Positions 17,329 to 25,068 of a stretch of DNA of 64,000 nt are shown here, in pieces (position 1 is the first letter of the stretch; every line of letters starts with the position of its first letter). Below the pieces are notes generated by a model. The model made no database searches. It was not told where the DNA came from and saw only the letters and a list, made by a program, of their open reading frames with translations. Source of the DNA: JANPCX01 sp031431125 (GTDB taxonomy: Bacteria; Pseudomonadota; Gammaproteobacteria; Burkholderiales; Burkholderiaceae_C); NCBI GenBank assembly GCA_031431125.1, contig JANPCX010000078.1:1-64000 (forward strand). The letters run 5' to 3'. The translations under genes and the position numbers were made by a program.

Positions 17329-18129
17329 ATGAAACACCATTGGAGTCGCCTCAGCACCTGGGTCATGGGTGGGTGCTTGTTCGTGATGTCGGTATTGGCC
17401 GCGACTCCAGCACAAGCCCAAACCAACCCCCAGGCACTGAGCTACGAGCCCGTGGGCTTGGCCTGGACGGCCACGGAAGTGGAGCGCGCATCCCTGTCCA
17501 GCTTGCACACCCTCACACAACGTGCTGTTCAACAACAGCAAATGGGCTGCCAGCGGTATTGCAAGCGGCTCAACCGCATCTTCCAACGCCTGCTGCCCCA
17601 CACCCGAGCGCAGTCGCTCGCTGCCCTGCGACGCGATTGGTCCCTCACCGTGGTGCGATTGCCAGGCGTGGACGCCATGGCCTTGCCCGGCGGGCAAATC
17701 GTCATCTCCGAGGACTTCATACGCCACAACCGCCTCAGCGACGAAGCCATCGCCTTTGTGCTGGCCCACGAAATGGCCCACAGCATTCTGGAACACGAAC
17801 GCCAAGCGCTCACGGTGGCCCGCATGCTGTTGCCGCGCGAAGTCAACCGCAGCGTGGACGACGTTTACGTTGAGATGGCCTTCAACCACTCACTGTTGAA
17901 AGCACTGGAGCCGGTCATGCAGCAAGGCGAGCTAGAAGCCGACGAACTCGGCCTGCTGCTGGCCGCCAAAGCGGGTTATTCACCCGACAAACAAATCGCC
18001 TTCATCGCCCGAGAAGCCGCCCAAGAAATTCCCTTCAGGCCCCTGGTGGCCACACATCCCACCGCCAAGCAGCGGCTAGAGAAATTGCAGGAGCGACTGC
18101 CGCTGGCGCGGCGCTTGTTTCCTGGGTAG
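17329..18129 (+). CDS. M48-family zinc metallopeptidase, periplasmic
   Basis: A 266-aa exported peptidase. A leader (VMGGCLFVMSVLAATPAQAQ) is followed by a mature M48 domain with the active-site motif HEMAH in FVLAHEMAHSILEHER, preceded by ALPGGQIVISEDF as in BepA/LoiP/HtpX-like enzymes. The third ligand region is GELEADELGLLLAAKAGY. The ATHPTAKQRLEKL motif near the end is typical of this clan. Homologues degrade misfolded outer-membrane proteins. The start at 17329 follows AAGGAG. It is paired with the upstream exported peptidase. Confidence 0.87.
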   Translation: MKHHWSRLSTWVMGGCLFVMSVLAATPAQAQTNPQALSYEPVGLAWTATEVERASLSSLHTLTQRAVQQQQMGCQRYCKRLNRIFQRLLPHTRAQSLAALRRDWSLTVVRLPGVDAMALPGGQIVISEDFIRHNRLSDEAIAFVLAHEMAHSILEHERQALTVARMLLPREVNRSVDDVYVEMAFNHSLLKALEPVMQQGELEADELGLLLAAKAGYSPDKQIAFIAREAAQEIPFRPLVATHPTAKQRLEKLQERLPLARRLFPG

Positions 18130-18268
18130 TGCGGCACGCTGAATCGTGACGCTACGGCACCCAAGAACTCTCCGACACAGCGGATCGTCGCAGTGGTTGA
18201 GGATCGAATGTCCTTCTATGTTCGAGTGACTGCACGATGACCGCTGGCTTGCGGAAATGGGCCTGACG

Positions 18269-19780
18269 TCATGCTGCAACCTGCGCTGAAACGGTTCGAC
18301 GTTTGACCATCCGCATCCCGACCGGCACCACCAGCATCAGCAGGGCCGCGATCCACAGGCCGAGTGATATCGGGCTTTGAACCAGGATGGCTGTGTCGCC
18401 GTTGCTGATGGACAGCGCGCGGCGCAGGTTCTGTTCCATCATGTCGCCGAGCACGAAACCCAGGATCAGCGGTGCCATGGGCACGCCCTGCTTGCGCAGC
18501 AGGTAAGCCACAAAGCCCAGGCCAGTCATGAGCACGAGGTCAAACGTGGTGGCATGCACCGCATACACGCCCACGCTGCTCACGGCCACGATGCCGGGCA
18601 CCAGCAGCCAGTTGGGCACATTGAGCACCTTGGTGAACACACCTACCAGCGGAATGTTGAGCACCAGCAGGATGACGTTGGCCAGGAACAGCGAGGCGAT
18701 CAAACCCCAAACCAGGTCGGGTTGCTGGGTGAACAGCGCCGGACCGGGCGTGATGTTGTAGAGCGAGAGTGCGCCCACCATCACCGCCGTGGTTCCAGAA
18801 CCGGGCACACCCAGCGTGAGCATGGGAACGAAGGACCCGGTGGCGGCCGAGTTGTTGGCCGCCTCGGGTGCGGCCACGCCGCGGATGTCGCCCTTGCCGA
18901 AAGTGCCGTCTTTGTCCGTCAGGTTTTTTTCCATGGAATACGTCATGGCGCTGGCGATGGTGGCACCAGCGCCGGGCAGCACGCCGACCGCAAAGCCCAC
19001 CACACTCGAGCGCACCGTGCCCCACCAGGTGTGGGCCAGTTCCTTCATGTTGAACATCATGCGGCCGGTCTGGGTGATGATGCCGGTGCTGTTGTGGTGT
19101 TGCTCCAGCATCAGCAGCAGTTCGCTGATGGAGAACACGCCGATCACCACCACCACGAACTGGATGCCATCGGACAGGTGGACATCGCCCCCGGTGAAGC
19201 GGTAGACACCGGAGTTGGAGTCCAACCCCACGCAAGACATGGACAGGCCGATGAGGGCCGCCAGTGCGGCCTTGACCGGTGATTCGCCCATGAGCCCAGC
19301 GATGCAGGCAAAGGCAAAACACATGAGCGCAAAGTACTCGGCCGGGCCGAACGACAGTGCCCACTGCGCCAACAGCGGTGCAAACAGCACGATGCCGATG
19401 GTGGCGATCAGCGACCCGACAAACGAACTCCACGCCGAGATGGACAGCGCCACACCGCCTTGGCCATTGCGTGCCATCGGGTAGCCGTCCAGCGCGGTCA
19501 TGATGGCGCCCGCATCACCCGGCACGTTGAGCAAGATAGACGAGATGCGCCCGCCGTATTCGCAGCCGATGTAGACGGCGGCCAGCAGGATCAGCGATGT
19601 TTCGGGTGGCAGCTTCATGGCAAAGGCCAGCGGCATCAGGATGGCCACGCCGTTGATCGGGCCCAGGCCCGGCAGCAGGCCAACGATGGTGCCAATGAAA
19701 CAACCGATGGCGGCGATGAGCAGGTTGGTTGGGCTCAGCGCCACGCCAAAGCCGGAGGCGAGGTGTTGCAGGACTTCCAT
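18269..19780 (-). CDS. tctA: Tripartite tricarboxylate transporter large permease TctA
   Basis: A 503-aa polytopic membrane protein. It opens with the conserved GTIVGLLPGLGPINGVAIL loop and has about 12 hydrophobic segments. Other family motifs are EYGGRISSILLNVPGDAGA and the mirrored FVPMLTLGVPGSGTTAVM. It is the major membrane subunit that carries citrate or related carboxylates, driven by ion gradients. The start at 19780 lies one base after the tctB stop. Transcribed tctC-tctB-tctA on the minus strand, downstream of the tctDE two-component genes. Confidence 0.93.
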   Translation of the reverse strand: MEVLQHLASGFGVALSPTNLLIAAIGCFIGTIVGLLPGLGPINGVAILMPLAFAMKLPPETSLILLAAVYIGCEYGGRISSILLNVPGDAGAIMTALDGYPMARNGQGGVALSISAWSSFVGSLIATIGIVLFAPLLAQWALSFGPAEYFALMCFAFACIAGLMGESPVKAALAALIGLSMSCVGLDSNSGVYRFTGGDVHLSDGIQFVVVVIGVFSISELLLMLEQHHNSTGIITQTGRMMFNMKELAHTWWGTVRSSVVGFAVGVLPGAGATIASAMTYSMEKNLTDKDGTFGKGDIRGVAAPEAANNSAATGSFVPMLTLGVPGSGTTAVMVGALSLYNITPGPALFTQQPDLVWGLIASLFLANVILLVLNIPLVGVFTKVLNVPNWLLVPGIVAVSSVGVYAVHATTFDLVLMTGLGFVAYLLRKQGVPMAPLILGFVLGDMMEQNLRRALSISNGDTAILVQSPISLGLWIAALLMLVVPVGMRMVKRRTVSAQVAA

Positions 19781-19781
19781 G

Positions 19782-20228
19782 TCAGCTACCTCCCAGCAGG
19801 ACGGACAGCGGGCCAGTGGGCAACACCACGTCCAGCAGCTTGTCAAACAGCACGTACAAAACCAGACCCAACGAAGCGCCTGCGGTGAGCGACTGTTTCC
19901 AGTTGCCGGCAAAGGCCAAACCCACGGGCAGGGCCATCAGTGCGGTGGCCAGCGCAAAACCAAGCCACTGGAACAGCAGCGCGTAGGCCAGCACGGCGCC
20001 CGCGCACAGGGCGGTCGGCTTCCAGGGCACGCCGTGGAAGGCTTCTGACCCCGCGGTGGGGCGCAGCACCAGCCACAGGCCACATAGGCAGAGGCCGCAC
20101 GCCAGCAGCAACGGGAAGGCGCGCGGGCCAACGGGTTCGTAGGAAATGGCGGCGGCGTAGTCTTGCGCGGCCCAGGCCATGGCGGCGGACGCGACAACAC
20201 ACACCGCGCCGAGCAGGCGGTCACTCAT
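19782..20228 (-). CDS. tctB: Tripartite tricarboxylate transporter small permease TctB
   Basis: A 148-aa protein with four hydrophobic helices. The early motif YAAAISYEPVGPRAFPLLLA is typical of TctB, with ALLFQWLGFALATALMALPVGLAFAG further on. It forms the membrane part together with TctA. The ATG at 20228 has AGGAG a few bases upstream. It lies 71 bases after tctC and is immediately followed by tctA. Confidence 0.9.
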   Translation of the reverse strand: MSDRLLGAVCVVASAAMAWAAQDYAAAISYEPVGPRAFPLLLACGLCLCGLWLVLRPTAGSEAFHGVPWKPTALCAGAVLAYALLFQWLGFALATALMALPVGLAFAGNWKQSLTAGASLGLVLYVLFDKLLDVVLPTGPLSVLLGGS

Positions 20229-20299
20229 GGGGGACTCCTGTGAAAAGTCAGTAGAGCGGGCCGCCACGCAGGGTGGCGCCGCGAAGCAGGGCCGTGGGG

Positions 20300-21289
20300 T
20301 TACTTAGCGGGCACGACGTTCAGACCAAACTCTTCGGCCAACTTGCGGTAGCCAGCCACCTGCTTCTTGACGTAGGCGTCCAGCGGTGCGCCGGTGATGG
20401 CCATGGGGAACAAGCCGCGCTCGCTGCGCAGCTTGTCGTAGGCAGGCGTGGCCATCAGCTTGGTGAAGGTGTCGGCCCAGACCTTGTAGTCAGCATCGCT
20501 GACCTTGGGCCCGACATAGAAGCCGCGCACGATGGGCCAGTCCACGTCAAAACCCTGTTCGGTGGCGGTGGGGATGTTGGCCATGTCGCCGGTCAAGCGC
20601 TTGTCGTTCATCACCGCCAAGATGCGCACCTTGGCGCCAGCTTTGATCTGCTGCCCGGCCTCGGCGGCGTCGCCGGTGAAAACCTGGATGTGACCGCCCT
20701 GCAGAGCGGTCAGCGCCTCGCCGCCGCCCTCAAACGCCACATAACGCATGGTCTTGGGGTTCACGCCAGCGGCGCGGGCCATGAGTGCGGCCTTCATCCA
20801 GTCTTGGCTGCCCACCGTGCCGCCCGCGCCGAGCACCACCTTGGTCGAGTCCGCCTTCATGGCGGCCATCACGTCCTTGAGGGTCTTGTAAGGCGAGTTA
20901 TCCGCCACCACCACGGCGCCGTAGTCGGTGCCGATGGCGGCGAGCCAGCGCACGTCATTCTCGTTGTAGCGACCGAACTTGCCCTGGGCCAAGTTGAGCA
21001 GCGAACCACCAGAGAAGGCGACGATGGTATTGGCCGCGTCGGGCTTTTGCGCGACGACAGAGTTATAGGCCACGGCACCGATGCCGCCGGGCATGTAGGT
21101 CACGCGCATTGGGTCGGCGATGAACTTGCCCTCCTGCAGCGCGCTTTGGGCGAGCTTGCAGGTGAGGTCAAAACCACCACCGGGTTTGGCAGGGGCGATG
21201 CACTCGGTCTTGTCGAGCGGACTGGCGAAAGCGGCCAGTGCAGAAGCCGCGACGGCGGCAGCGGCGATGAGTTTGAAAGTGATGTTCAT
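20300..21289 (-). CDS. tctC: Tripartite tricarboxylate transporter substrate-binding protein TctC (Bug family)
   Basis: A 329-aa periplasmic binding protein with a signal peptide (FKLIAAAAVAASALAAFA). The mature part starts LDKTECIAPAKPGGGFDLTCKLAQ, the Bug-fold ligand-loop motif that grips a carboxylate. Further motifs include YMPGGIGAVAYN and FYVGPKVSDADY. Its closeness to the tctDE/tctAB genes supports citrate or a related tricarboxylate as ligand; Bug proteins are very diverse, so the exact ligand is not certain. The ribosome site GAGGAGA precedes the ATG. Confidence 0.9.
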   Translation of the reverse strand: MNITFKLIAAAAVAASALAAFASPLDKTECIAPAKPGGGFDLTCKLAQSALQEGKFIADPMRVTYMPGGIGAVAYNSVVAQKPDAANTIVAFSGGSLLNLAQGKFGRYNENDVRWLAAIGTDYGAVVVADNSPYKTLKDVMAAMKADSTKVVLGAGGTVGSQDWMKAALMARAAGVNPKTMRYVAFEGGGEALTALQGGHIQVFTGDAAEAGQQIKAGAKVRILAVMNDKRLTGDMANIPTATEQGFDVDWPIVRGFYVGPKVSDADYKVWADTFTKLMATPAYDKLRSERGLFPMAITGAPLDAYVKKQVAGYRKLAEEFGLNVVPAK

Positions 21290-21357
21290 GGTGTTGTCTC
21301 CTCGATGGGGTGGAACGCTCGCGGCGCGGAGGCTGCGATGGGGCCACTTTAGAAACA

Positions 21358-21380
21358 TGGCACTTTCAAGGTGCTTTCAG
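21358..21380 (-). promoter_or_regulatory. Candidate TctD operator (tandem TGAAAG repeats) upstream of tctC
   Basis: Read on the minus strand, two TGAAAG hexamers repeat with an 11-base period (TGAAAGCACCT then TGAAAGTGCC). OmpR-family regulators bind direct repeats about 10-11 bases apart, and TctD is of that class. The site lies about 70-90 bases before the tctC start and between tctE and tctC. This is inference from pattern and position. Confidence 0.4.
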
Positions 21381-21402
21381 AAAATCAGACCAAACCCCTG
21401 GG

Positions 21403-22836
21403 TTAACCCGGGACTGACTCCAAGGCAGGTGACGCCGGCAACCGTAGGGTGACGGACAGCCCACGGCCTTCGGACCCGACGCTCACCTGCATCTGCCCGC
21501 CGTGTCGTTGCGTCACGGTGCGCACAATGGCAAGGCCCAAACCGGAGCCGGGCAGCACACCGCCGCGGCCACGGAAGAAACGCTCGCCGGCACGTGCTAG
21601 CTCTTCGGGCGGCAGGCCAGGGCCGTTGTCCACCACGGTCATCTGCACCCCACCCTCCGGTTCGCTGCGCACGACCAAGGTGACGTGACACTCCGCGCCG
21701 CCGTGGCGGATGGCGTTGTGCAGAAGATTGGACAAGGCCTCGCGCAACAGATCAGGTTCACCCTGGAGCGGCAGCGGACCATCGGGTGCGTCCAAACCGA
21801 GATCCACGCCCTGCTCGCGCGCCAGGCCCCACCACTGGCGCACCAGCGCTTCGGCCAACGCCACGGCGTCAAAGGGCTGGTGCTGGGGCGGCGCGCTGTC
21901 AGCACGGGCCAGCGCCAGCATCTGGTTGGTTTGGCGTATGGTTTCGTCCAGCTGTCCGCGTATGGTTTCCAGCACCAGGCGTTGCGCGGCGGGTTCGGTT
22001 TCGCGCTGGGCGTAGGCCACCTGCGTGGCCAGCGTGGTCAGCGGCGTGCGCAGTTGGTGCGAGGCATCGTCGATGAAGCGGCGGCGTGCCTCGGCCTGTT
22101 CGCGGTTGCGCTCAATGTGGTGGTTGATGGCTTGCACCAGCGGCCGCACCTCGGCCGGCGCGCCTGAGTCATCCACGGGGGTGAGGTCCTGTGGGTCGCG
22201 AGCATCCACCTCCTGGCGCAAGCGATCCAGCGGGCGCATGGCCCAGGCGATGGCCAGCGCCAGCAGGCCGGTGGCGACCAGCATCAGCAGCACGTCGCGT
22301 GCCAGCGACTGCAACACCAGCGCACGGCGGAAGTCGTTGCGGGCCTCCAGCGTTTCGGCCACCTGGATGACCACACGCTGCGTGCCGTTCTGCCCGGCCA
22401 GCGGCGGGTTCAGCTCGCGCGCGTAGCTGCCCACCCGCACCGCCTGGTTGAGGTACTCGCCCTCGTGGAACTGCGGCTGGCCAGTCTTCAGCGGCTGGGG
22501 GGGCGCCGGCAAGTCGGCGCTGCCAATCTCCACCAGAGCGTCTTCGGTGGCCACACGGTAGAACACTTGTCCCTGAGCGGTCAGTTCGAAAAATTCGAGC
22601 ATGCGGTAGGGCATTTCCACACCGATGCCGCCGCTGGCGGTGGAGATGCTCGAATCGATGGACTTGACCGCGCCGAGCAGGGACCGGTCGTAGGCCGCGT
22701 CGGCCGCCTCGCTGGCAGTGCGCCAGCCCATCCAGAGCTCACCTGCAATCACCGCGCCCATTCCCGGCAGCAGCAGCACCAGCAGAAAACGGCGGATGCT
22801 GGCGCGTGCCCAGCCGGTGGGGGTCACGGCGTGCAT
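21403..22836 (-). CDS. tctE: Sensor histidine kinase TctE-like
   Basis: A 477-aa membrane sensor. A first helix (FLLVLLLPGMGAVIAGELW) and a second (VLLMLVATGLLALAIAWAM) flank a periplasmic TctE sensing domain. Then come a HAMP-like region, the H-box with phosphorylated His in DDASHQLRTPLTTLA, and an ATPase domain with LLHNAIRHG, DNGPGLP and GSGLGLAIV. The start at 22836 overlaps the tctD end by 13 bases. Known homologues sense tricarboxylates and phosphorylate TctD to switch on the transporter. Confidence 0.9.
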   Translation of the reverse strand: MHAVTPTGWARASIRRFLLVLLLPGMGAVIAGELWMGWRTASEAADAAYDRSLLGAVKSIDSSISTASGGIGVEMPYRMLEFFELTAQGQVFYRVATEDALVEIGSADLPAPPQPLKTGQPQFHEGEYLNQAVRVGSYARELNPPLAGQNGTQRVVIQVAETLEARNDFRRALVLQSLARDVLLMLVATGLLALAIAWAMRPLDRLRQEVDARDPQDLTPVDDSGAPAEVRPLVQAINHHIERNREQAEARRRFIDDASHQLRTPLTTLATQVAYAQRETEPAAQRLVLETIRGQLDETIRQTNQMLALARADSAPPQHQPFDAVALAEALVRQWWGLAREQGVDLGLDAPDGPLPLQGEPDLLREALSNLLHNAIRHGGAECHVTLVVRSEPEGGVQMTVVDNGPGLPPEELARAGERFFRGRGGVLPGSGLGLAIVRTVTQRHGGQMQVSVGSEGRGLSVTLRLPASPALESVPG

Positions 22837-23492
22837 TCCAGTTGGTAACCCAGACCACGCAAGGTGGCGATGCGCACGGGTGACGCCTCGATCCGTTTGC
22901 GCAGACGGTGGATGAGCACCTCGATGGCCTCGGGGTTCACGTCCTGCTCGTCGGAAAACACGCGCTCCAGCAGTTCGCGCTTGGACAGCGGCTCGCCCGG
23001 GTGCTGGATCAGCGCGCGCAGCACCGCGTGTTCGCGCGGCGTGAGGCTGAGCACTTCGTGCTGCAGGCGGAACTGTTTGGACGCACTGTCGTAGCTCAGC
23101 GGCCCACAAGCAAAGCGCGGGTGCTCCTGACCGCGCGAGCGGCGGATGAGTGCGATCAGCCGCGCTTCAAGTTCGGCCATGTCGAAGGGTTTGGCCAAAA
23201 AGTCGTCGGCCCCTGCATGCAAGCAGCTCACTCGCTCCATGAGCGAGTCGCGCGCCGTGAGGATGAGCACTGGCAGGCGCTCGTCGGCTTCGCGCAGGTC
23301 AGACAGTACATCGTGCCCCCCCAGGCCGGGCAGACCGAGGTCCAGGATGAGCGCGTCGTACTTCGTGGACTTGAGACTGCGGCGCACCAAACGGCCATCA
23401 TTCACCCAGTCGACCTGAAAGTCATTCTGACCCAGGGTCTTGACCAGCCATGTGCCCAGTTCGATTTCATCTTCGGCGAGAAGGATACGCAT
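22824..23492 (-). CDS. tctD: Response regulator TctD-like (OmpR family)
   Basis: A 222-aa regulator. The receiver domain (1 to about 118) has acidic pocket residues in LLAEDE, the phosphoacceptor D51 in LILDLGLPG, Thr in LTARD and Lys in FLAKPFD. The C-terminal winged helix (about 128-220) includes LTPREHAVLRALIQHPGE and VLIHRLRKRIE. It is first in the tctD-tctE pair and would control the neighbouring tctCBA. The ATG at 23492 has GGAGA upstream. Confidence 0.92.
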   Translation of the reverse strand: MRILLAEDEIELGTWLVKTLGQNDFQVDWVNDGRLVRRSLKSTKYDALILDLGLPGLGGHDVLSDLREADERLPVLILTARDSLMERVSCLHAGADDFLAKPFDMAELEARLIALIRRSRGQEHPRFACGPLSYDSASKQFRLQHEVLSLTPREHAVLRALIQHPGEPLSKRELLERVFSDEQDVNPEAIEVLIHRLRKRIEASPVRIATLRGLGYQLECTP

Positions 23493-23696
23493 AGAGTCAG
23501 TTTCTCCGTTGCTCAAGAGTAAAGCAAGGTACGGCACGCGAGTTCGGTCACGCCGCAGGTATCGCCCGAGGACCGCACCACGTCGTATCGAAGATACGCG
23601 GCTTGCCCGTCAGGATGAAAACGCGTGGATCAGGGAGTTGGTTTGAAGTCGCAAAAGCCCAGCAAGAGCACGGCCGTGTCGATTTAACCGGCAGGG

Positions 23697-23903
23697 GTGG
23701 CGAAGCACTACGCCACGGACGAGAACCGGGTGACGTTTGTGCCGCTGTCTATCAAACTGCGGCAGCACCGGACGATGTTGATTGCGGCGTTGGCCGACCG
23801 GCTGAATCTTCACCCAGGCTGGGTGGCCGAGATACTACGCATGACGCGTCTGGCACCTGGCATCGTGCAAGCCATTCTGGTGGGCAAGCAGCCTCGGCTT
23901 TAA
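23697..23903 (+). pseudogene. Remnant of a phage-type recombinase/resolvase-associated gene
   Basis: An ORF of 68 codons whose two halves resemble separate parts of a longer protein family found with mobile-element recombinases. 'VTFVPLSIKLRQHRTMLI' is like the VPLTIRRRGGRKLVI opening of such proteins. 'LNLHPGWVAEILRMTRLAPGIVQAIL' is like their helix-turn-helix end. The linking part seems to be missing, and the C-terminus stops right after GKQP. This suggests an internally deleted, probably inactive fragment. The recognition comes from memory of the family motifs and needs a database search. Confidence 0.5.
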
Positions 23904-24061
23904 GTTTGCATGCACTCAAAGGACGGAAGGCCATGGTGCCGCTGGCGCGGGAAAAAAAACGGTCCATGTTTGGATTCAAGTGAATCCAAGATCCGTAGAA
24001 ATCCTTCACCCCGTGAGCAAGGCCGCATGGTGCGGAGCGCGCAATTCAAGCTCAGAAAACA

Positions 24062-24091
24062 AAGGGCCGGTGCTATCACGCATCGGCCCTT
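24062..24091 (-). terminator. Intrinsic terminator after the Cys-pair peptide gene
   Basis: AAGGGCCG (24062-24069) and CGGCCCTT (24084-24091) form an 8-bp stem. Reading the minus strand, the stem is followed by TGTTTTC. It lies 30 bases after the stop of the 43-aa peptide gene, which supports that small gene being expressed. Confidence 0.65.
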
Positions 24092-24121
24092 CTTTAGCCC
24101 TTATGGGCGCTCACCGGCACT

Positions 24122-24253
24122 TTAGAAGCAGCAGGCCAGCATTTCCAAGCAGCAAGCCGCCAGATTGCCACAGCAGGCGTTGGCTGCCATTGCAACGACG
24201 GAAGCGGTGAGCAAGCCAACCGCTGCCGAGATTTTGAAAAGTTTGGATTTCAC
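24122..24253 (-). CDS. Small secreted peptide with heptad-spaced Cys pairs
   Basis: 43 aa starting at GTG (24253), with AAGGA 7 bases upstream. Residues 1-23 form a standard signal peptide (KLFKISAAVGLLTASVVAMA, cleavage after AMA). The predicted mature peptide is only about 20 residues, with Cys pairs at 27/28, 34/35 and 41/42, i.e. CC every seven residues (CCGNLAACCLEMLACCF). On a helix all pairs would face one side. It could bind soft metals such as Cu, Zn or Hg, or be a disulfide-linked peptide; no family is recognised. A terminator lies just downstream and another Cys-rich secreted protein gene lies 46 bases upstream. Confidence 0.65.
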   Translation of the reverse strand: MKSKLFKISAAVGLLTASVVAMAANACCGNLAACCLEMLACCF

Positions 24254-24299
24254 AATGTATTCCTTATAGACAAGAAGATTCGGAACAAAAACCGTCTGT

Positions 24300-24563
24300 C
24301 TAGTCAGGAGGTCGCCAAATCTCTTGAGACACACCGTAGGAAGTCGCCTCATCGCTGGCTGTAAGCCGTGCTTCTCTCGGTTGAGAGACCAGCACTCGAA
24401 CTGAATTCACGACAACCGACGCAACACAAGCCTGGCAGACCACGACGCTGCATGATGATGCCTTGCAGTCTTCCAGGCAACAGCGCTCAATGGGCACCGC
24501 GAGGGCAACCGTCGACTGGAACACGAAAAGGAAGGTAATCGCAAGTGCCAAGAGCTTTCGCAT
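24300..24563 (-). CDS. Small secreted Cys-rich protein
   Basis: 87 aa. A clear signal peptide (RKLLALAITFLFVFQSTVALA) precedes a mature part with six Cys in VPIERCCLEDCKASSCSVVVCQAC, then a Cys-free tail ending SQEIWRPPD. The ATG at 24563 is chosen because it begins the leader exactly; an in-frame ATG at 24584 is possible. No known domain is seen. With the downstream 43-aa peptide (46-base gap, same strand) it appears to make a two-gene unit of exported thiol-rich proteins. Role unknown; metal binding is a guess from Cys content. Confidence 0.6.
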   Translation of the reverse strand: MRKLLALAITFLFVFQSTVALAVPIERCCLEDCKASSCSVVVCQACVASVVVNSVRVLVSQPREARLTASDEATSYGVSQEIWRPPD

Positions 24564-24877
24564 GTTTTCAATGTAATCGATCATGGATACGATGAGTTCG
24601 AAGATTCTTTCTGACAAAGCACCTGTTTCACCGTGGATATCACCAACCGCTCTTTTATGCGCAGGCGCAAACCCGCATGAATGCTGGCTTTCTGCCAGGG
24701 CCTGAGCGTAGCGGTAAACGATATTTTTAGAGAGCAGAGAGCAACAAAGGGTCGAACCAGGGCCGAAACCGCCTCGTCGGCGGAACCCCGAAACGCAGTC
24801 AGAACCGCCCGCGACCCCGCGACCTTTGGACCTTTGCGGAAACAACAAGCCAACCGAGAGCAGTTGGCTTTTAAAAG
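24564..24877. other. Gap between Cys-rich gene and tRNA
   Basis: 314 bases that presumably hold the promoter of the Cys-rich operon and, at the high-coordinate end, the terminator of the tRNA. Open frames here lack ribosome sites. No clear -35/-10 pair or operator is recognisable. Confidence 0.4.
24847..24870 (-). terminator. Terminator after the tRNA gene
   Basis: AAGCCAAC (24847-24854) pairs with GTTGGCTT (24863-24870). Read on the minus strand the hairpin is followed by GTTGTTT, just 7 bases after the tRNA 3' end. Confidence 0.6.
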
Positions 24878-24953
24878 TGGTGGAGAGGACGAGGATCGAA
24901 CTCCCGACCTTCGCACAACGAACGCGACGCTCTCCCAACTGAGCTACCCCCCC
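24878..24953 (-). tRNA. Atypical tRNA, CGT anticodon (Thr) on an Ala-like body; possible tRNA pseudogene
   Basis: A cloverleaf can be drawn. The acceptor is seven Gs pairing with CCTCTCC (including G3:U70, the alanine identity pair); the D-arm is GCTC..GAGC; the anticodon stem is TCGCG/TGCGA; the T-loop is TTCGATC; the 3' ACCA is encoded. The anticodon loop reads TTCGTTG, giving CGT (codon ACG, Thr), with an unusual T at position 37 and G at 38. The T-stem GGGAG/CTCGT has a G-G mismatch at 50:64. The body resembles tRNA-Ala(CGC), whose loop would be TTCGCAA. It may be a decayed tRNA-Ala or a recoded tRNA. Confidence 0.7.
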
Positions 24954-25068
24954 CACGCGTTCACGGGGCAGTTTAGCCCAGCGCGGGGGGCTGAGGTGGG
25001 GCTGGCAGGAAGGGCCGAGGCACGGTAAAACCCGTCCTGTTTCCACACCCACCACCTCAGGAGCAAGC

